Virus record (IMG/VR): IMGVR_UViG_3300020467_000030
Span: 1-28,098 of that record
Origin: a virus
DNA: 28,098 nt
Strand: one strand, 5' to 3'
Shown in pieces: positions 15,898 to 24,188 of this stretch. The notes under the pieces are model-generated. The model was not told where the DNA came from and made no database searches. It saw only the letters and a program-made list of their open reading frames with translations. Both the position numbers and the translations under genes were made by a program. Numbering within the stretch: position 1 is the stretch's first letter; the number at the start of each line of letters is the position of its first letter.

Positions 15898-18800
15898 ATG
15901 CCACAGAACACCAACCTAAACGTCAGTCCATATTTTGACGACTTTGATTCTGAAAAGAATTACAATCGAGTCCTCTTCAAACCTGGCACACCAGTACAAG
16001 CAAGAGAGATGACCACTCTTCAATCTATCCTACAGGGACAGATAGAGAAGTTTGGTAAACATATGTTTAAAGAGGGATCAATGGTGATTCCTGGTAAATT
16101 TAATTATGATTCTAGATATACGTTTGTCAAGATTGAATCTACATTTTTTGGTGTTCCTGTAGAGTCATATTACGATAAACTCGTTGGTCTAAGAATACAA
16201 GGAAAGGTATCTGGTGTTATCGCAAAGGTGATGCAAGTGATGTCATCTACAGATTCCATTACTAATGATACAACTCTATACATCAAATTTGAAAGCACAT
16301 CAACTGATCTTCAAAATCAATATTTTCTTGATGGTGAAAACCTTGTAACACTAACAGATTTTACTTATGGTATAACAACTATAAGTGCTGGAAGTGATTT
16401 TGCTACTTGTGTTATATCAAATGCAACTGGTACTGCTACTGCATTTGTAATGAACAGAGGAGTATATTTTGTTCGTGGTGCATTCGTAGAGGTACAAAAT
16501 GAAACACTTGTTCTCGATCAATATACTAACACTCCCTCGTACAGAATTGGTTTCTTTGTCAAAGAGGATATTGTCACTGCTGTTGATGATGATAGTTTAT
16601 ACGATAATGCTGCTGGATTCTCCAATTTTACTGCTCCAGGTGCTGATAGGCTCAAGATTAGTTTATCTCTTACTAAGAAAAACCTAACAGATTTTCAAGA
16701 TGAGAATTTTATTGAACTATTCAGAACAGATCAAGGTGAACAAAAATTCATAGAAAGAAAGGGAGAAACAATATACAATCATATTGCAGATGAATTTGCA
16801 AGAAGAACATTTGACGAGAGTGGTAATTATTTTGTTGAGAAGTTTGATTTAGAGGCAAAAGAATCCCTAAATGACAGGCACTCTGTCTTCGGTACATATT
16901 TTGCAAATCAACTTACTGAGCAAGCTAATGTCCCATCAAAAGATTTGATGAACATTAGGGTCGGTCCTGGTAAAGCGTATGTAAGAGGATTTGAAGTTCA
17001 AGCACAAGGTCATTATTTTCTTGACTCTCCTAAACCAAGAACTACAAAAAAAGTAGAACAATCTGCAATACCATTTGAATCTGGTAATAAACTAAGAGTA
17101 AACAATGTATTTGGTGGTGCACAAATAAAGATTAATACTACTGACACTATCAATCTACAGGATCAAAGATTAGGTTCTAATAAATCAAATGCAGCAGGTA
17201 ATGTAATTGGTAGAGCAAGAGTATACGATTATAAGTTACAAAATACTGCATACTCTGGTAATACCAGTGTATTTGAGTTATCATTATTTGATATTCAAAC
17301 TAACACAAATCTTACAGTAAATACAGCACACACTATTCCACTCCCTGCAGTTATTGAGGGTGCAAGGAGTGGTGCAAGAGGTTATCTATCAAGTGCTGTG
17401 TCAAATAGCACATCTATTACACTGAGTCAAACATCTGGTCAATTCATACTTGATGAACCTATCATAATAAATGATGTTCAAGATGGTAGAATAATAACTG
17501 CTGTCACAGAATTTGATTTAGCAGACGTAAAATCTGTAAGATCAACAGGTGGTGGCAGAACTTTCTCTGCTGATGTGGTATTAGAACCCGTAAAGAATTT
17601 TGCAGGTAAAGGATTCAATATCACCACTGCTGGTGCTGTAACAAGTGGATCTACTGGATGGACAAAGAATTTTAAGGTTGGTGATATCATTGCATACAAT
17701 CTTAGTGGTATCACTGATACAGTATTCAATAGAGTTTCCGCAGTAAATCCAACAGCAAAATCACTTACTGTAGTTGCAGTGCAAGATGTGACTGGCGTAT
17801 GTGATGGTGGATTGCCATCATCTAATTCAACTGTCAGTGGATTACAAAAAGTAGGATCAAAAATTAGAAATTCAGGAAGTGGTTTCTTATATTCTCAACT
17901 ACCAAACTCAGGTATTGAATCAGTAGATCTTACTGACTCAACACTATTTCTTAGAAAGGAAGATACACAGCAGAGCACAGATGGTGATGGTGTAGCTACC
18001 CTACCATCATTGACAGGAACATCTTTAGTATACACACCATTTGATGAGGAAAGATATACTGTAATTTACAATGATGGATCTGTGCAAGCTCTCACAAGCG
18101 ATCAGGTAGTATTGACTGGGGGAGGTAAAGGTGTTACTATATCAGGTCTTACAGATAGTCAGAGTAATAATGTAGTCATACATTCCACGCAACAGAAGAG
18201 TCAGGTAAAATCAAAACAAAAATCTTTAGTAAGAGGTTCAACTACAACAATTACAGGATCAAGTAGATCCTTTTCAGGTGTTTCAACATCAATAAGCGAT
18301 GGTTTAGTGCCTAGTCCTACATACGGATTGCGTGTGCAAGATAGGGAAATTTCATTAGGACTTCCTGATGTTGTAAGGGTAAATGCTGTATTTGAATCGT
18401 CTACAAACGCTGCACCTTCAGTCCCATCTCTTACTCTTGCGTCGTTCAACGGACCTACAGGAGATAATAGCGATCTCATAGTTGGTGAAGTTGGAGTTGG
18501 TAAAAGTTCTGGTGCATCCGCACTGATCATCGCTAGATCAGGTTCATTAAAAGTTGAGGTTATTTTTACAAATGGCAATAAATTCCAAGATACAGAAGAG
18601 GTTACATTTACCGAGAGTGGCGTTACTGCAAATCTTTCTTCTGTTACTACTGGGGATCCTAATATCAGAAACAATTTTATTCTGGATACGGGTCAGCGAA
18701 ATGAATTTTATGATTTTGCTAGGTTAGTTAGGAAGCAAAATTTCTCTGCTCCACAGGGACAATTGAAAATTTATTTCGATAATTATGTAATAAATTCTGA

Positions 18801-21800
18801 GGATTCTGGTGACCTCATAACAGCAAGTAGTTATACAAGTGAATTTTATGATATAACTCCAGCTTTTGAAAACATTAGAAACGTTGATACAATTGACACT
18901 AGACCTAGAGTATCACCTTACTCTGGTTCAAGATCTCCTTTTGAGTTTGACTCAAGAAACTTCAGTAGTGCTGGTCAATCTGCTGCCGTTTTAGTATCAG
19001 ATGAAAACATTCAATTCGATTATAATTTCTATCTTGGTAGGATTGATAGATTATATCTCAATAAGAATAGTACATTTACACTTATACAAGGCACCCCTGC
19101 AGAAAAACCTGTAGAACCAGAACCTTTGAGTTCTTCATTTGAGTTAGCAAGAATTGACTATAAACCATATGTTTACAATGTCAAGTTAGATACGAAAATT
19201 ACTTTCCGTGCTAACAAACGTTATACGATGAAGGATATTGGAAAATTAGAAGATAGAATAGAAACCTTAGAGGAGACAACATCTTTATCTTTGTTAGAAT
19301 CTAAAACTGACAGTCTTGTTATCAAGGATCCTGACACAGGTCTTGATAGATTTAAGAATGGTTTTGTGGTAGATCCTTTCAATGATTTCAACGTTGCTGA
19401 TAAAACTATTGATACTTTGAAGTATGATATAGATGATGGTAAATTAGTTGCAAGAAAATATCATGATAGCATTGACTTACTATTAGGATCTAATTCAGTA
19501 GTCGGTACTGATGGTGCAGCAGATCCTCTCGTTGACCCAAGATTTGCAGAGGATTTAGGTTCTCCAAACATAAAGAAAACTGGTGACCTCGTATTATTGA
19601 ACTATAGTGAGGTTGTTGATAGAGAACAACCATTTGCAACAAGAGTTGAGAGTGTAAACCCATACGCTTTCAGAGATTGGGGTGGAAATTTATTCCTTGA
19701 TCCTGAATCTGATGTATTTGTTGACAGAATATTCTTAGAAGCAGATGGTGGCATCGGTTTCCACAATGATTTCGTATCAGAGACTGAACCAATACCCTTG
19801 ATGAGAGAACAAAACGTTGCTTTCATTGGAACAAGATTGAAACCAAATACAAACTTGATTTCATATTGGTCTGGTGAGGACATGATTGAAAATAATTCAA
19901 GAACCATACCTAAACTTTTGGAAGTTACACCAATTCAAGGTGCATTCCAAGTGGGTGAGGCAGTCAGGGGAATGGCAATATCGACACAAAATATAAGTCA
20001 ATCTTCTGATATACGATTCCGTATTTGTCAACCAGATCATAAAGCAGGTCCGTTCAATGCACCAACATTTACATATGAGGTCAATCCTTATAATCAATCT
20101 ATAGGAATATCTTCATCATACACAGAAACATCAACAATACTCAATATTGATATTCAAAGTTTGAATCAAAAATCTGATGGTAGTTTCTTTGGATTTGTGA
20201 CTGTTGGTATGAGACTTGTTGGTGAGACAAGTGGTGCAGAAGCAGAAATTAATAATATAAGACTTATAAGTGATAACAAAGGTACAGTAGCAGGTTGTTT
20301 TTATATACCACCAAGTCAATTCTTGAATGGAACAAATAGTGCATACATTACAAGTGTTAGACCACAAGACGTAGTGGTGGGTCAAAACTTTACAAATGCT
20401 GGTGCTAATCATTTCTCTGAAGGATTTGAAATTACAGAAACAACTCTTCTAAGAGTAGAACCTGCACCACCAGTTATACCACCACCACTTATTTTCCATC
20501 ACACTACAATTATTGATCAAACTGTGTTCATTGAAGAACCCATGGAAGATCATGGTGATGACCCACTTGCACAGAGTTTCTTTGTGGAAGAGGATAATGG
20601 TATATTCATGACATCTGTTGATTTATTCTTCTTGACTAAATCACAATCACTACCTGTGGATGTACGAATTGTTGCCTTAGATAATGGTTATCCAACTAAT
20701 AAGGTATTGAAAGGAGCGAGAGTTGTTCTCAATCCAGAAGATGTAAACATATCACCTGATGGTTCTGTAGCCACAAACTTCAAGTTTGATAGTCCAGTGT
20801 ATCTCTTACCTGGTGAATATGCCTTTGTTATAGGATCATCTGACGCTGATTACCAAGCGTGGATTTGTCAAATTGGTGAAGAGGATATTCAGACTAAAAA
20901 TTCACCAGAGTTAGGTAAGATTATTGTATCTAAACAACCAACACTAGGATCTTTATTCAAGGGTCAAAATGGTTCAACTTGGACTGCTACTCAGTTAGAA
21001 GACCTCAAATACATTTCATACAAAGCAGAATTTACTACAGAGACTGGTACTGTAAGAATGTACAACCCTGAGTTGAGTAAGTTTGGTGATAGAAATAAAT
21101 TACCAGAAAATCCAATAGAGACATTCTCACAAAGAGTTACAGTTGGATTGAACTCATCAATCGTGGGTGGTGCTAGTGCAATTGTTCATGTGGGATCACA
21201 GATCAAACAAAATAATACTACATCGACAGGTTTTGTGTCAGATTTACTATCACATATTGGAGGTAGTGGAAATGATTCTGGAATTACAATCACAAATGCT
21301 GGTGCAGGGTATGAAGATGGTTCATCTCAAGCTATTAATTTTGTCACTTTGACTGGTAGTGGTTCAGGTGCCACAGGTATCGCCACGGTATCATCTGGAT
21401 CAGTCAGTAAGATTACTTTATTGAATACAGGATCTGGTTATAGAGTAGGTGACACATTGACTGCTGCAATTGGTAATAGGGGACTAGGTAATGATCTTGT
21501 CGTGACTGTTGGTGTCACAACAGGAGTCAACGCTATTGAACTTACAAATGTTTCAGGTCCTACCTTCAATCTTACTGATGCGATTCAGGTGCACGACGCA
21601 TCTCTTGGTTATGGTGTAACAATATCAAACATAATACCATCATCAGTCAATGTAAACAATGCTGAATTTGATGGTAAGCATTTCAGAGTGACACATCCAA
21701 ACCATTGTCTACATGATGCAACAAACAGAGTAAGCATCACTGGCGTGACTGGCGATACTGTTCCAACAAAACTTACAGTGGGATATGCAGTCAGTGCTGT

Positions 21801-22974
21801 TAGTGCAATCAGTGTTGGTAGTAGCACAGGATTCAACTTCTTTGAGGGATCTCAAGTGAGTGCAAGTAATCCTGGTTTTGCATTAATTGGTGAGGAAATT
21901 ATCAGTTATACTTCTGTTGGCAGTGGTTCTCTAGGTGGCACCATCACAAGAGGTATTGATAATACATTTACAAGGACATATCAAGCTGGTGATCCCATAC
22001 AAAAATATGAATTATCTGGTATATCTTTGAGAAAAATCAATACATCGCATAATTTTGCAGATGTTACTAATAGTATTCAGGATAAAATCACTCTTGATAC
22101 TTATCATTTGAAGATAACTGGTTCATCATTCTTCAGTAAAGATAAGACAACTGGTGGTTTAGCAGGTAAAGCATCATCAAACATACAATTTGAAAGAGTT
22201 GATCCTGCGATTAGTTTTAGTTCACCAAAATCTACATCTGTCAAAGCAAAGTTGAGAACCACAACTGCAACAAGTGTTGGTGGAAATGAATCATCATTTG
22301 TTGATAAAGGATATGATGATATATCATTGGTCAATCCAACATTTTTCAAAGAACCAAGAATGGTTGCCTCTCGTGACAATGAGGTAAATCAGGGAACATT
22401 AGCATCATTACCTGGTGCTAAATCATTGACACTTGACTTTGAAATGTCTACGACTGATCCTAATGTATCACCTGTGATTGATGTATTCAACAGTTCATTG
22501 AATACAAAATCATCAAGAATCAACAAACCAGTACAAAATTATGTAACAGATAGAAGAGCGAATACTCTTGACGATCCTCATGATCAACTATATCTTACAA
22601 AACTAATCAAACTTGAAAACCCTGCTACAAGTATCAAAGTTTTATTTGCTGCAAATGTAACAGGTGCTGCTGATGTAAGAGTATTGTATAGACTACAAAG
22701 AGTTGATGGTGGTGGTGAAACTGACAAGGTATTTGAATTGATGCCTGGTTTTGATAATCTTGATGCTGCTGGATTCGTCTTAAATAGTAAGAACAATAAC
22801 GGTAAACCTGATAAGAAGACCTCTGCTAGTCTAGAAGGACAATTCAATGAATTTGAATTTACAGCAGATGATTTACCTCAGTTTACTGGTTTCCAAATCA
22901 AAGTGGTATTCTCTTCTACAAACCAAGCACAAGACCCAGAATTACTTGACTTCCGTGCCATCGCTGTGGCATAA
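15898..22974 (+). CDS. DUF4815-type giant baseplate/tail structural protein (2358 aa)
   Basis: The N-terminus is typical of the DUF4815 phage structural family: NLNVSPYFDDFDSEKNYNRV (6-25), then FKPGTPVQAREMTTLQSILQ (27-46) and QIEKFGKHMFKEG. A short predicted coiled coil near 1110-1140 carries YTMKDIGKLEDRIETLEETT, also usual in this family. A Pro-rich hinge (PAPPVIPPPLIF, about 1522-1533) precedes a second conserved domain starting DPLAQSFFVEEDNGIFMTSV near 1554 and running to about 1730 (TLGSLFKGQNGSTWTATQL). A G-x-G-Y region follows (about 1793-1880), then a G-F...G-E-E-I-I-S-Y module (about 1967-2010) and a C-terminal jelly-roll-like region (about 2160-2358) ending in PQFTGFQIKVVF. The gene occupies the place of T4 genes 9 and 10 but does not resemble them. 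It is inferred to be an outer baseplate protein connecting to fibres. Confidence 0.8.
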   Translation: MPQNTNLNVSPYFDDFDSEKNYNRVLFKPGTPVQAREMTTLQSILQGQIEKFGKHMFKEGSMVIPGKFNYDSRYTFVKIESTFFGVPVESYYDKLVGLRIQGKVSGVIAKVMQVMSSTDSITNDTTLYIKFESTSTDLQNQYFLDGENLVTLTDFTYGITTISAGSDFATCVISNATGTATAFVMNRGVYFVRGAFVEVQNETLVLDQYTNTPSYRIGFFVKEDIVTAVDDDSLYDNAAGFSNFTAPGADRLKISLSLTKKNLTDFQDENFIELFRTDQGEQKFIERKGETIYNHIADEFARRTFDESGNYFVEKFDLEAKESLNDRHSVFGTYFANQLTEQANVPSKDLMNIRVGPGKAYVRGFEVQAQGHYFLDSPKPRTTKKVEQSAIPFESGNKLRVNNVFGGAQIKINTTDTINLQDQRLGSNKSNAAGNVIGRARVYDYKLQNTAYSGNTSVFELSLFDIQTNTNLTVNTAHTIPLPAVIEGARSGARGYLSSAVSNSTSITLSQTSGQFILDEPIIINDVQDGRIITAVTEFDLADVKSVRSTGGGRTFSADVVLEPVKNFAGKGFNITTAGAVTSGSTGWTKNFKVGDIIAYNLSGITDTVFNRVSAVNPTAKSLTVVAVQDVTGVCDGGLPSSNSTVSGLQKVGSKIRNSGSGFLYSQLPNSGIESVDLTDSTLFLRKEDTQQSTDGDGVATLPSLTGTSLVYTPFDEERYTVIYNDGSVQALTSDQVVLTGGGKGVTISGLTDSQSNNVVIHSTQQKSQVKSKQKSLVRGSTTTITGSSRSFSGVSTSISDGLVPSPTYGLRVQDREISLGLPDVVRVNAVFESSTNAAPSVPSLTLASFNGPTGDNSDLIVGEVGVGKSSGASALIIARSGSLKVEVIFTNGNKFQDTEEVTFTESGVTANLSSVTTGDPNIRNNFILDTGQRNEFYDFARLVRKQNFSAPQGQLKIYFDNYVINSEDSGDLITASSYTSEFYDITPAFENIRNVDTIDTRPRVSPYSGSRSPFEFDSRNFSSAGQSAAVLVSDENIQFDYNFYLGRIDRLYLNKNSTFTLIQGTPAEKPVEPEPLSSSFELARIDYKPYVYNVKLDTKITFRANKRYTMKDIGKLEDRIETLEETTSLSLLESKTDSLVIKDPDTGLDRFKNGFVVDPFNDFNVADKTIDTLKYDIDDGKLVARKYHDSIDLLLGSNSVVGTDGAADPLVDPRFAEDLGSPNIKKTGDLVLLNYSEVVDREQPFATRVESVNPYAFRDWGGNLFLDPESDVFVDRIFLEADGGIGFHNDFVSETEPIPLMREQNVAFIGTRLKPNTNLISYWSGEDMIENNSRTIPKLLEVTPIQGAFQVGEAVRGMAISTQNISQSSDIRFRICQPDHKAGPFNAPTFTYEVNPYNQSIGISSSYTETSTILNIDIQSLNQKSDGSFFGFVTVGMRLVGETSGAEAEINNIRLISDNKGTVAGCFYIPPSQFLNGTNSAYITSVRPQDVVVGQNFTNAGANHFSEGFEITETTLLRVEPAPPVIPPPLIFHHTTIIDQTVFIEEPMEDHGDDPLAQSFFVEEDNGIFMTSVDLFFLTKSQSLPVDVRIVALDNGYPTNKVLKGARVVLNPEDVNISPDGSVATNFKFDSPVYLLPGEYAFVIGSSDADYQAWICQIGEEDIQTKNSPELGKIIVSKQPTLGSLFKGQNGSTWTATQLEDLKYISYKAEFTTETGTVRMYNPELSKFGDRNKLPENPIETFSQRVTVGLNSSIVGGASAIVHVGSQIKQNNTTSTGFVSDLLSHIGGSGNDSGITITNAGAGYEDGSSQAINFVTLTGSGSGATGIATVSSGSVSKITLLNTGSGYRVGDTLTAAIGNRGLGNDLVVTVGVTTGVNAIELTNVSGPTFNLTDAIQVHDASLGYGVTISNIIPSSVNVNNAEFDGKHFRVTHPNHCLHDATNRVSITGVTGDTVPTKLTVGYAVSAVSAISVGSSTGFNFFEGSQVSASNPGFALIGEEIISYTSVGSGSLGGTITRGIDNTFTRTYQAGDPIQKYELSGISLRKINTSHNFADVTNSIQDKITLDTYHLKITGSSFFSKDKTTGGLAGKASSNIQFERVDPAISFSSPKSTSVKAKLRTTTATSVGGNESSFVDKGYDDISLVNPTFFKEPRMVASRDNEVNQGTLASLPGAKSLTLDFEMSTTDPNVSPVIDVFNSSLNTKSSRINKPVQNYVTDRRANTLDDPHDQLYLTKLIKLENPATSIKVLFAANVTGAADVRVLYRLQRVDGGGETDKVFELMPGFDNLDAAGFVLNSKNNNGKPDKKTSASLEGQFNEFEFTADDLPQFTGFQIKVVFSSTNQAQDPELLDFRAIAVA

Positions 22975-22981
22975 TAAAGTT

Positions 22982-23137
22982 ATGAAGTTCCGATTACCGC
23001 AAAGGAAACTATACGTCATGTCTCTACGTCTTCAACGATGGCCAGTAAAATGGTGGGATGAAAAGGTGGAGGCAAAACGTAAAGAGAAGGAACTTAGACG
23101 TAAAAGAATCGAATCACTTTATCCTAAGAAAAAATGA
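22982..23137 (+). CDS. Small basic Trp-rich protein (51 aa)
   Basis: I do not recognise a family. The ORF is open further upstream, but that part lies inside the end of the DUF4815 gene in another frame, so ATG at 22982, eight bases after that gene's stop, is chosen. The protein is strongly basic. It has a short beta segment (KFRLPQRKLYVMSLRLQRW), a Trp-rich turn (WPVKWWDEKVE) and a Lys/Arg-rich helix (AKRKEKELRRKRIESLYPKK) ending in three Lys. No membrane segment is present. The stop overlaps the next ATG (ATGA, 23134-23137). The charge suggests nucleic-acid or acidic-protein contact, but that is only inference. Confidence 0.6.
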   Translation: MKFRLPQRKLYVMSLRLQRWPVKWWDEKVEAKRKEKELRRKRIESLYPKKK

Positions 23138-23280
23138 TAAACGCATGGTCACTAGCAGCAGAAGTCTTAGCGGGCACACTAGATGAAACTTATCCTATCA
23201 TCGAAAATGAAAAAGAACAGAGCAAAAGTAGAAGATCACAGATCACTGGAGAGGGATCTGACAAACAGAGCGATAGTTAA
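23134..23280 (+). CDS. Possible 48-aa ORF overlapping the next gene
   Basis: The ATG at 23134 overlaps the stop of the 51-aa gene (ATGA), the usual sign of translational coupling. The product would be 48 aa: a helical start (MINAWSLAAEVLAGTLDETY) followed by a polar, charged tail (EKEQSKSRRSQITGEGSDKQ). From 23183 on it overlaps the 73-aa ORF in a different frame for 98 bases. One of the two frames may therefore be only partly used. The coupled start and the well-formed N-terminal helix favour a real gene; the low-complexity tail, which lies in the overlap, is what reading through another gene would also give. Confidence 0.45.
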   Translation: MINAWSLAAEVLAGTLDETYPIIENEKEQSKSRRSQITGEGSDKQSDS

Positions 23281-23404
23281 TACCGACACATCAGCATATG
23301 AGAGATATATGAATGATAAAGAGGTAAGACAGAGATACAAAAATGAAATTGATACTCTCAAGATGGAAATTGAAGAGTTGAAGAACATGATAATGAATAA
23401 ATAA
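23183..23404 (+). CDS. Small charged helical protein with C-terminal coiled coil (73 aa)
   Basis: The sequence contains KKNRAKVEDHRSLERDLTNR, then AIVNTDTSAYERYMNDKEVR, and a heptad-like C-terminal helix (IDTLKMEIEELKNMIMNK). The pattern 'K-V-E-x-H-x-x-L-x-R-D...A-I-V-N-x-D...Y-x-x-Y' recalls short proteins encoded among structural genes of T4-like phages, which I recall without a named function. Two starts are possible: ATG 23183 (73 aa) and ATG 23207 (65 aa, beginning MKKNRAKVEDH). The second leaves out a poor N-terminal stretch and shortens the overlap with the 48-aa ORF, so it may be the true start. The terminal coiled coil suggests a small oligomeric virion or assembly factor. A late-promoter-like box overlaps its stop. 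Confidence 0.7.
   Translation: MKLILSSKMKKNRAKVEDHRSLERDLTNRAIVNTDTSAYERYMNDKEVRQRYKNEIDTLKMEIEELKNMIMNK
23397..23403 (+). promoter_or_regulatory. Putative late-promoter box before the 112-aa gene
   Basis: ATAAATA overlaps the TAA stop of the 73-aa gene (23402-23404) and lies 19 bases before the ATG at 23423, the same spacing as the box before gp25. Sequence and position fit a T4-type late promoter. No other promoter element is evident. Confidence 0.5.
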
Positions 23405-23422
23405 CATTGATATAGTAGCATT

Positions 23423-23761
23423 ATGGCAGTTCCTGTTGTAAACATCGAAATAGAACAAGGGACTGATTTTGAAGCACAGTTCAACATTACTAATGCAGAT
23501 GGTTCTGCATTGGATTTGACGAACAGGTCTTTGGAATCAAAGATGCGTAAGCATCATACTTCTACAGGGTCAATTGGTTTTGGTATTACCTTCGGTGGCA
23601 CACCCACTAATGGTCAAATCACAATATCGTTGACTGATACACAAAGTGGTATTATAACTGCTGGAAGATATAATTATGATGTGATAGTCACAAATGATCT
23701 CAACGGTAAAAAAGAAAAGGTCATAAGTGGTCAAGCATTAGTCAATCCAACTATAACCTAA
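23423..23761 (+). CDS. Small Ig-like virion protein (112 aa)
   Basis: This short, all-beta protein starts with VVNIEIEQGTDFEAQFNI, an opening shared with N-terminal domains of baseplate upper proteins and other small phage tail proteins ('I-x-I-x-x-G-x-x-F-x-x-x-F'). It continues with LDLTNRSLESKMRKHHTSTG and GQITISLTDTQSGIITAGRY, then NYDVIVTND, and a final strand KVISGQALVNPTIT. Alternating strands and a G-R-Y-x-Y-D turn are what an Ig-like or BppU-like domain shows. There is no signal peptide and no catalytic motif. It is joined to the next gene by a one-base overlap (TAATG), so the two products are probably made together. Position just before the fibre gene suggests a fibre-attachment or tail-tip protein. 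The exact role is unknown. Confidence 0.75.
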   Translation: MAVPVVNIEIEQGTDFEAQFNITNADGSALDLTNRSLESKMRKHHTSTGSIGFGITFGGTPTNGQITISLTDTQSGIITAGRYNYDVIVTNDLNGKKEKVISGQALVNPTIT

Positions 23762-24111
23762 TGACTTACAAAGTTTCTCTCGCAAATTCTAATTCAAGAT
23801 CAGTGAGATTAGTGAGCTCATTAAGTTTTGACATAGAAAAATTAGGAGGAGGATCAGGAGACGTGGCAGGGAACTTAACAGATCTGAATGATGTAGATCA
23901 ATCAGGGATTGGTAATCGTTTCGTGCTTGTTTATGATTCAGTGACAACAAAATTTAAATTTGTCAATCCTGATGAAGTAGTCAACGCTGCAGCAGGGAGT
24001 GCCACAGTCCCTGGTGGTGCACCAACACCTGATGGTTTCTCTCAAGAGACAATTGATGAACTAGATGAAGCTCTAGATAATAAGATTGATCTTGATGCAG
24101 GGCAATTTTGA
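23761..24111 (+). CDS. Small fibre-associated virion protein (116 aa)
   Basis: The middle of the protein, NLTDLNDVDQSGIGNRFVLV followed by YDSVTTKFKFVNPDEV, is the repeat-like segment found in tail-fibre and neck-region proteins of marine T4-like phages. A Gly/Pro-rich linker (GGAPTPDG) leads to a short acidic helix and the ending NKIDLDAGQF. That ending resembles the last residues of the 706-aa fibre protein (SLENISVDGGTF). The N-terminal 30 residues are basic and beta-like (YKVSLANSNSRSVRLV). There is no enzyme motif. It is translationally coupled to the 112-aa gene by TAATG. A role in fibre assembly or attachment is inferred from the shared segments and the adjacent fibre gene. Confidence 0.7.
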   Translation: MTYKVSLANSNSRSVRLVSSLSFDIEKLGGGSGDVAGNLTDLNDVDQSGIGNRFVLVYDSVTTKFKFVNPDEVVNAAAGSATVPGGAPTPDGFSQETIDELDEALDNKIDLDAGQF

Positions 24112-24117
24112 TAAATA
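24111..24117 (+). promoter_or_regulatory. Putative late-promoter box before the tail-fibre gene
   Basis: GATAAATA (24110-24117) overlaps the TGA stop of the 116-aa gene. The fibre ATG is at 24189, so a transcript from here would have a leader of about 65 bases, longer than at the other boxes. A 7-bp hairpin lies in that leader. Confidence 0.5.
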
Positions 24118-24121
24118 AGTT

Positions 24122-24139
24122 TGACTGTATTGACAGTCA
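24122..24139 (+). promoter_or_regulatory. Hairpin in the leader of the tail-fibre gene
   Basis: TGACTGT (24122-24128) pairs perfectly with ACAGTCA (24133-24139) around an ATTG loop. No T-run follows, so it is not a normal intrinsic terminator. It lies right after the late-promoter-like box and about 50 bases before the fibre start. It could be an RNA-stability or processing element. Confidence 0.45.
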
Positions 24140-24188
24140 GATTCTAATGCGTAAGTGACAGAACAACTAAGAATTACATACAGTCAAC

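Noticed and set aside
18201-18674. A 157-codon open frame on the minus strand inside the DUF4815 gene
   Set aside because: No motif or upstream signal, low-complexity composition, and opposite to the only transcription direction seen in the window.
15898-22974. Calling the DUF4815-type protein gp9 or gp10
   Set aside because: It sits in the place of those genes, but its N-terminus and motifs do not match T4 gp9 or gp10; only position would support the name.
22847-22981. N-terminal extension of the 51-aa basic protein
   Set aside because: The extra part lies inside the end of the DUF4815 gene in another frame and reads as Leu/Gln-rich shadow sequence; the ATG at 22982 just after that gene's stop is the natural start.
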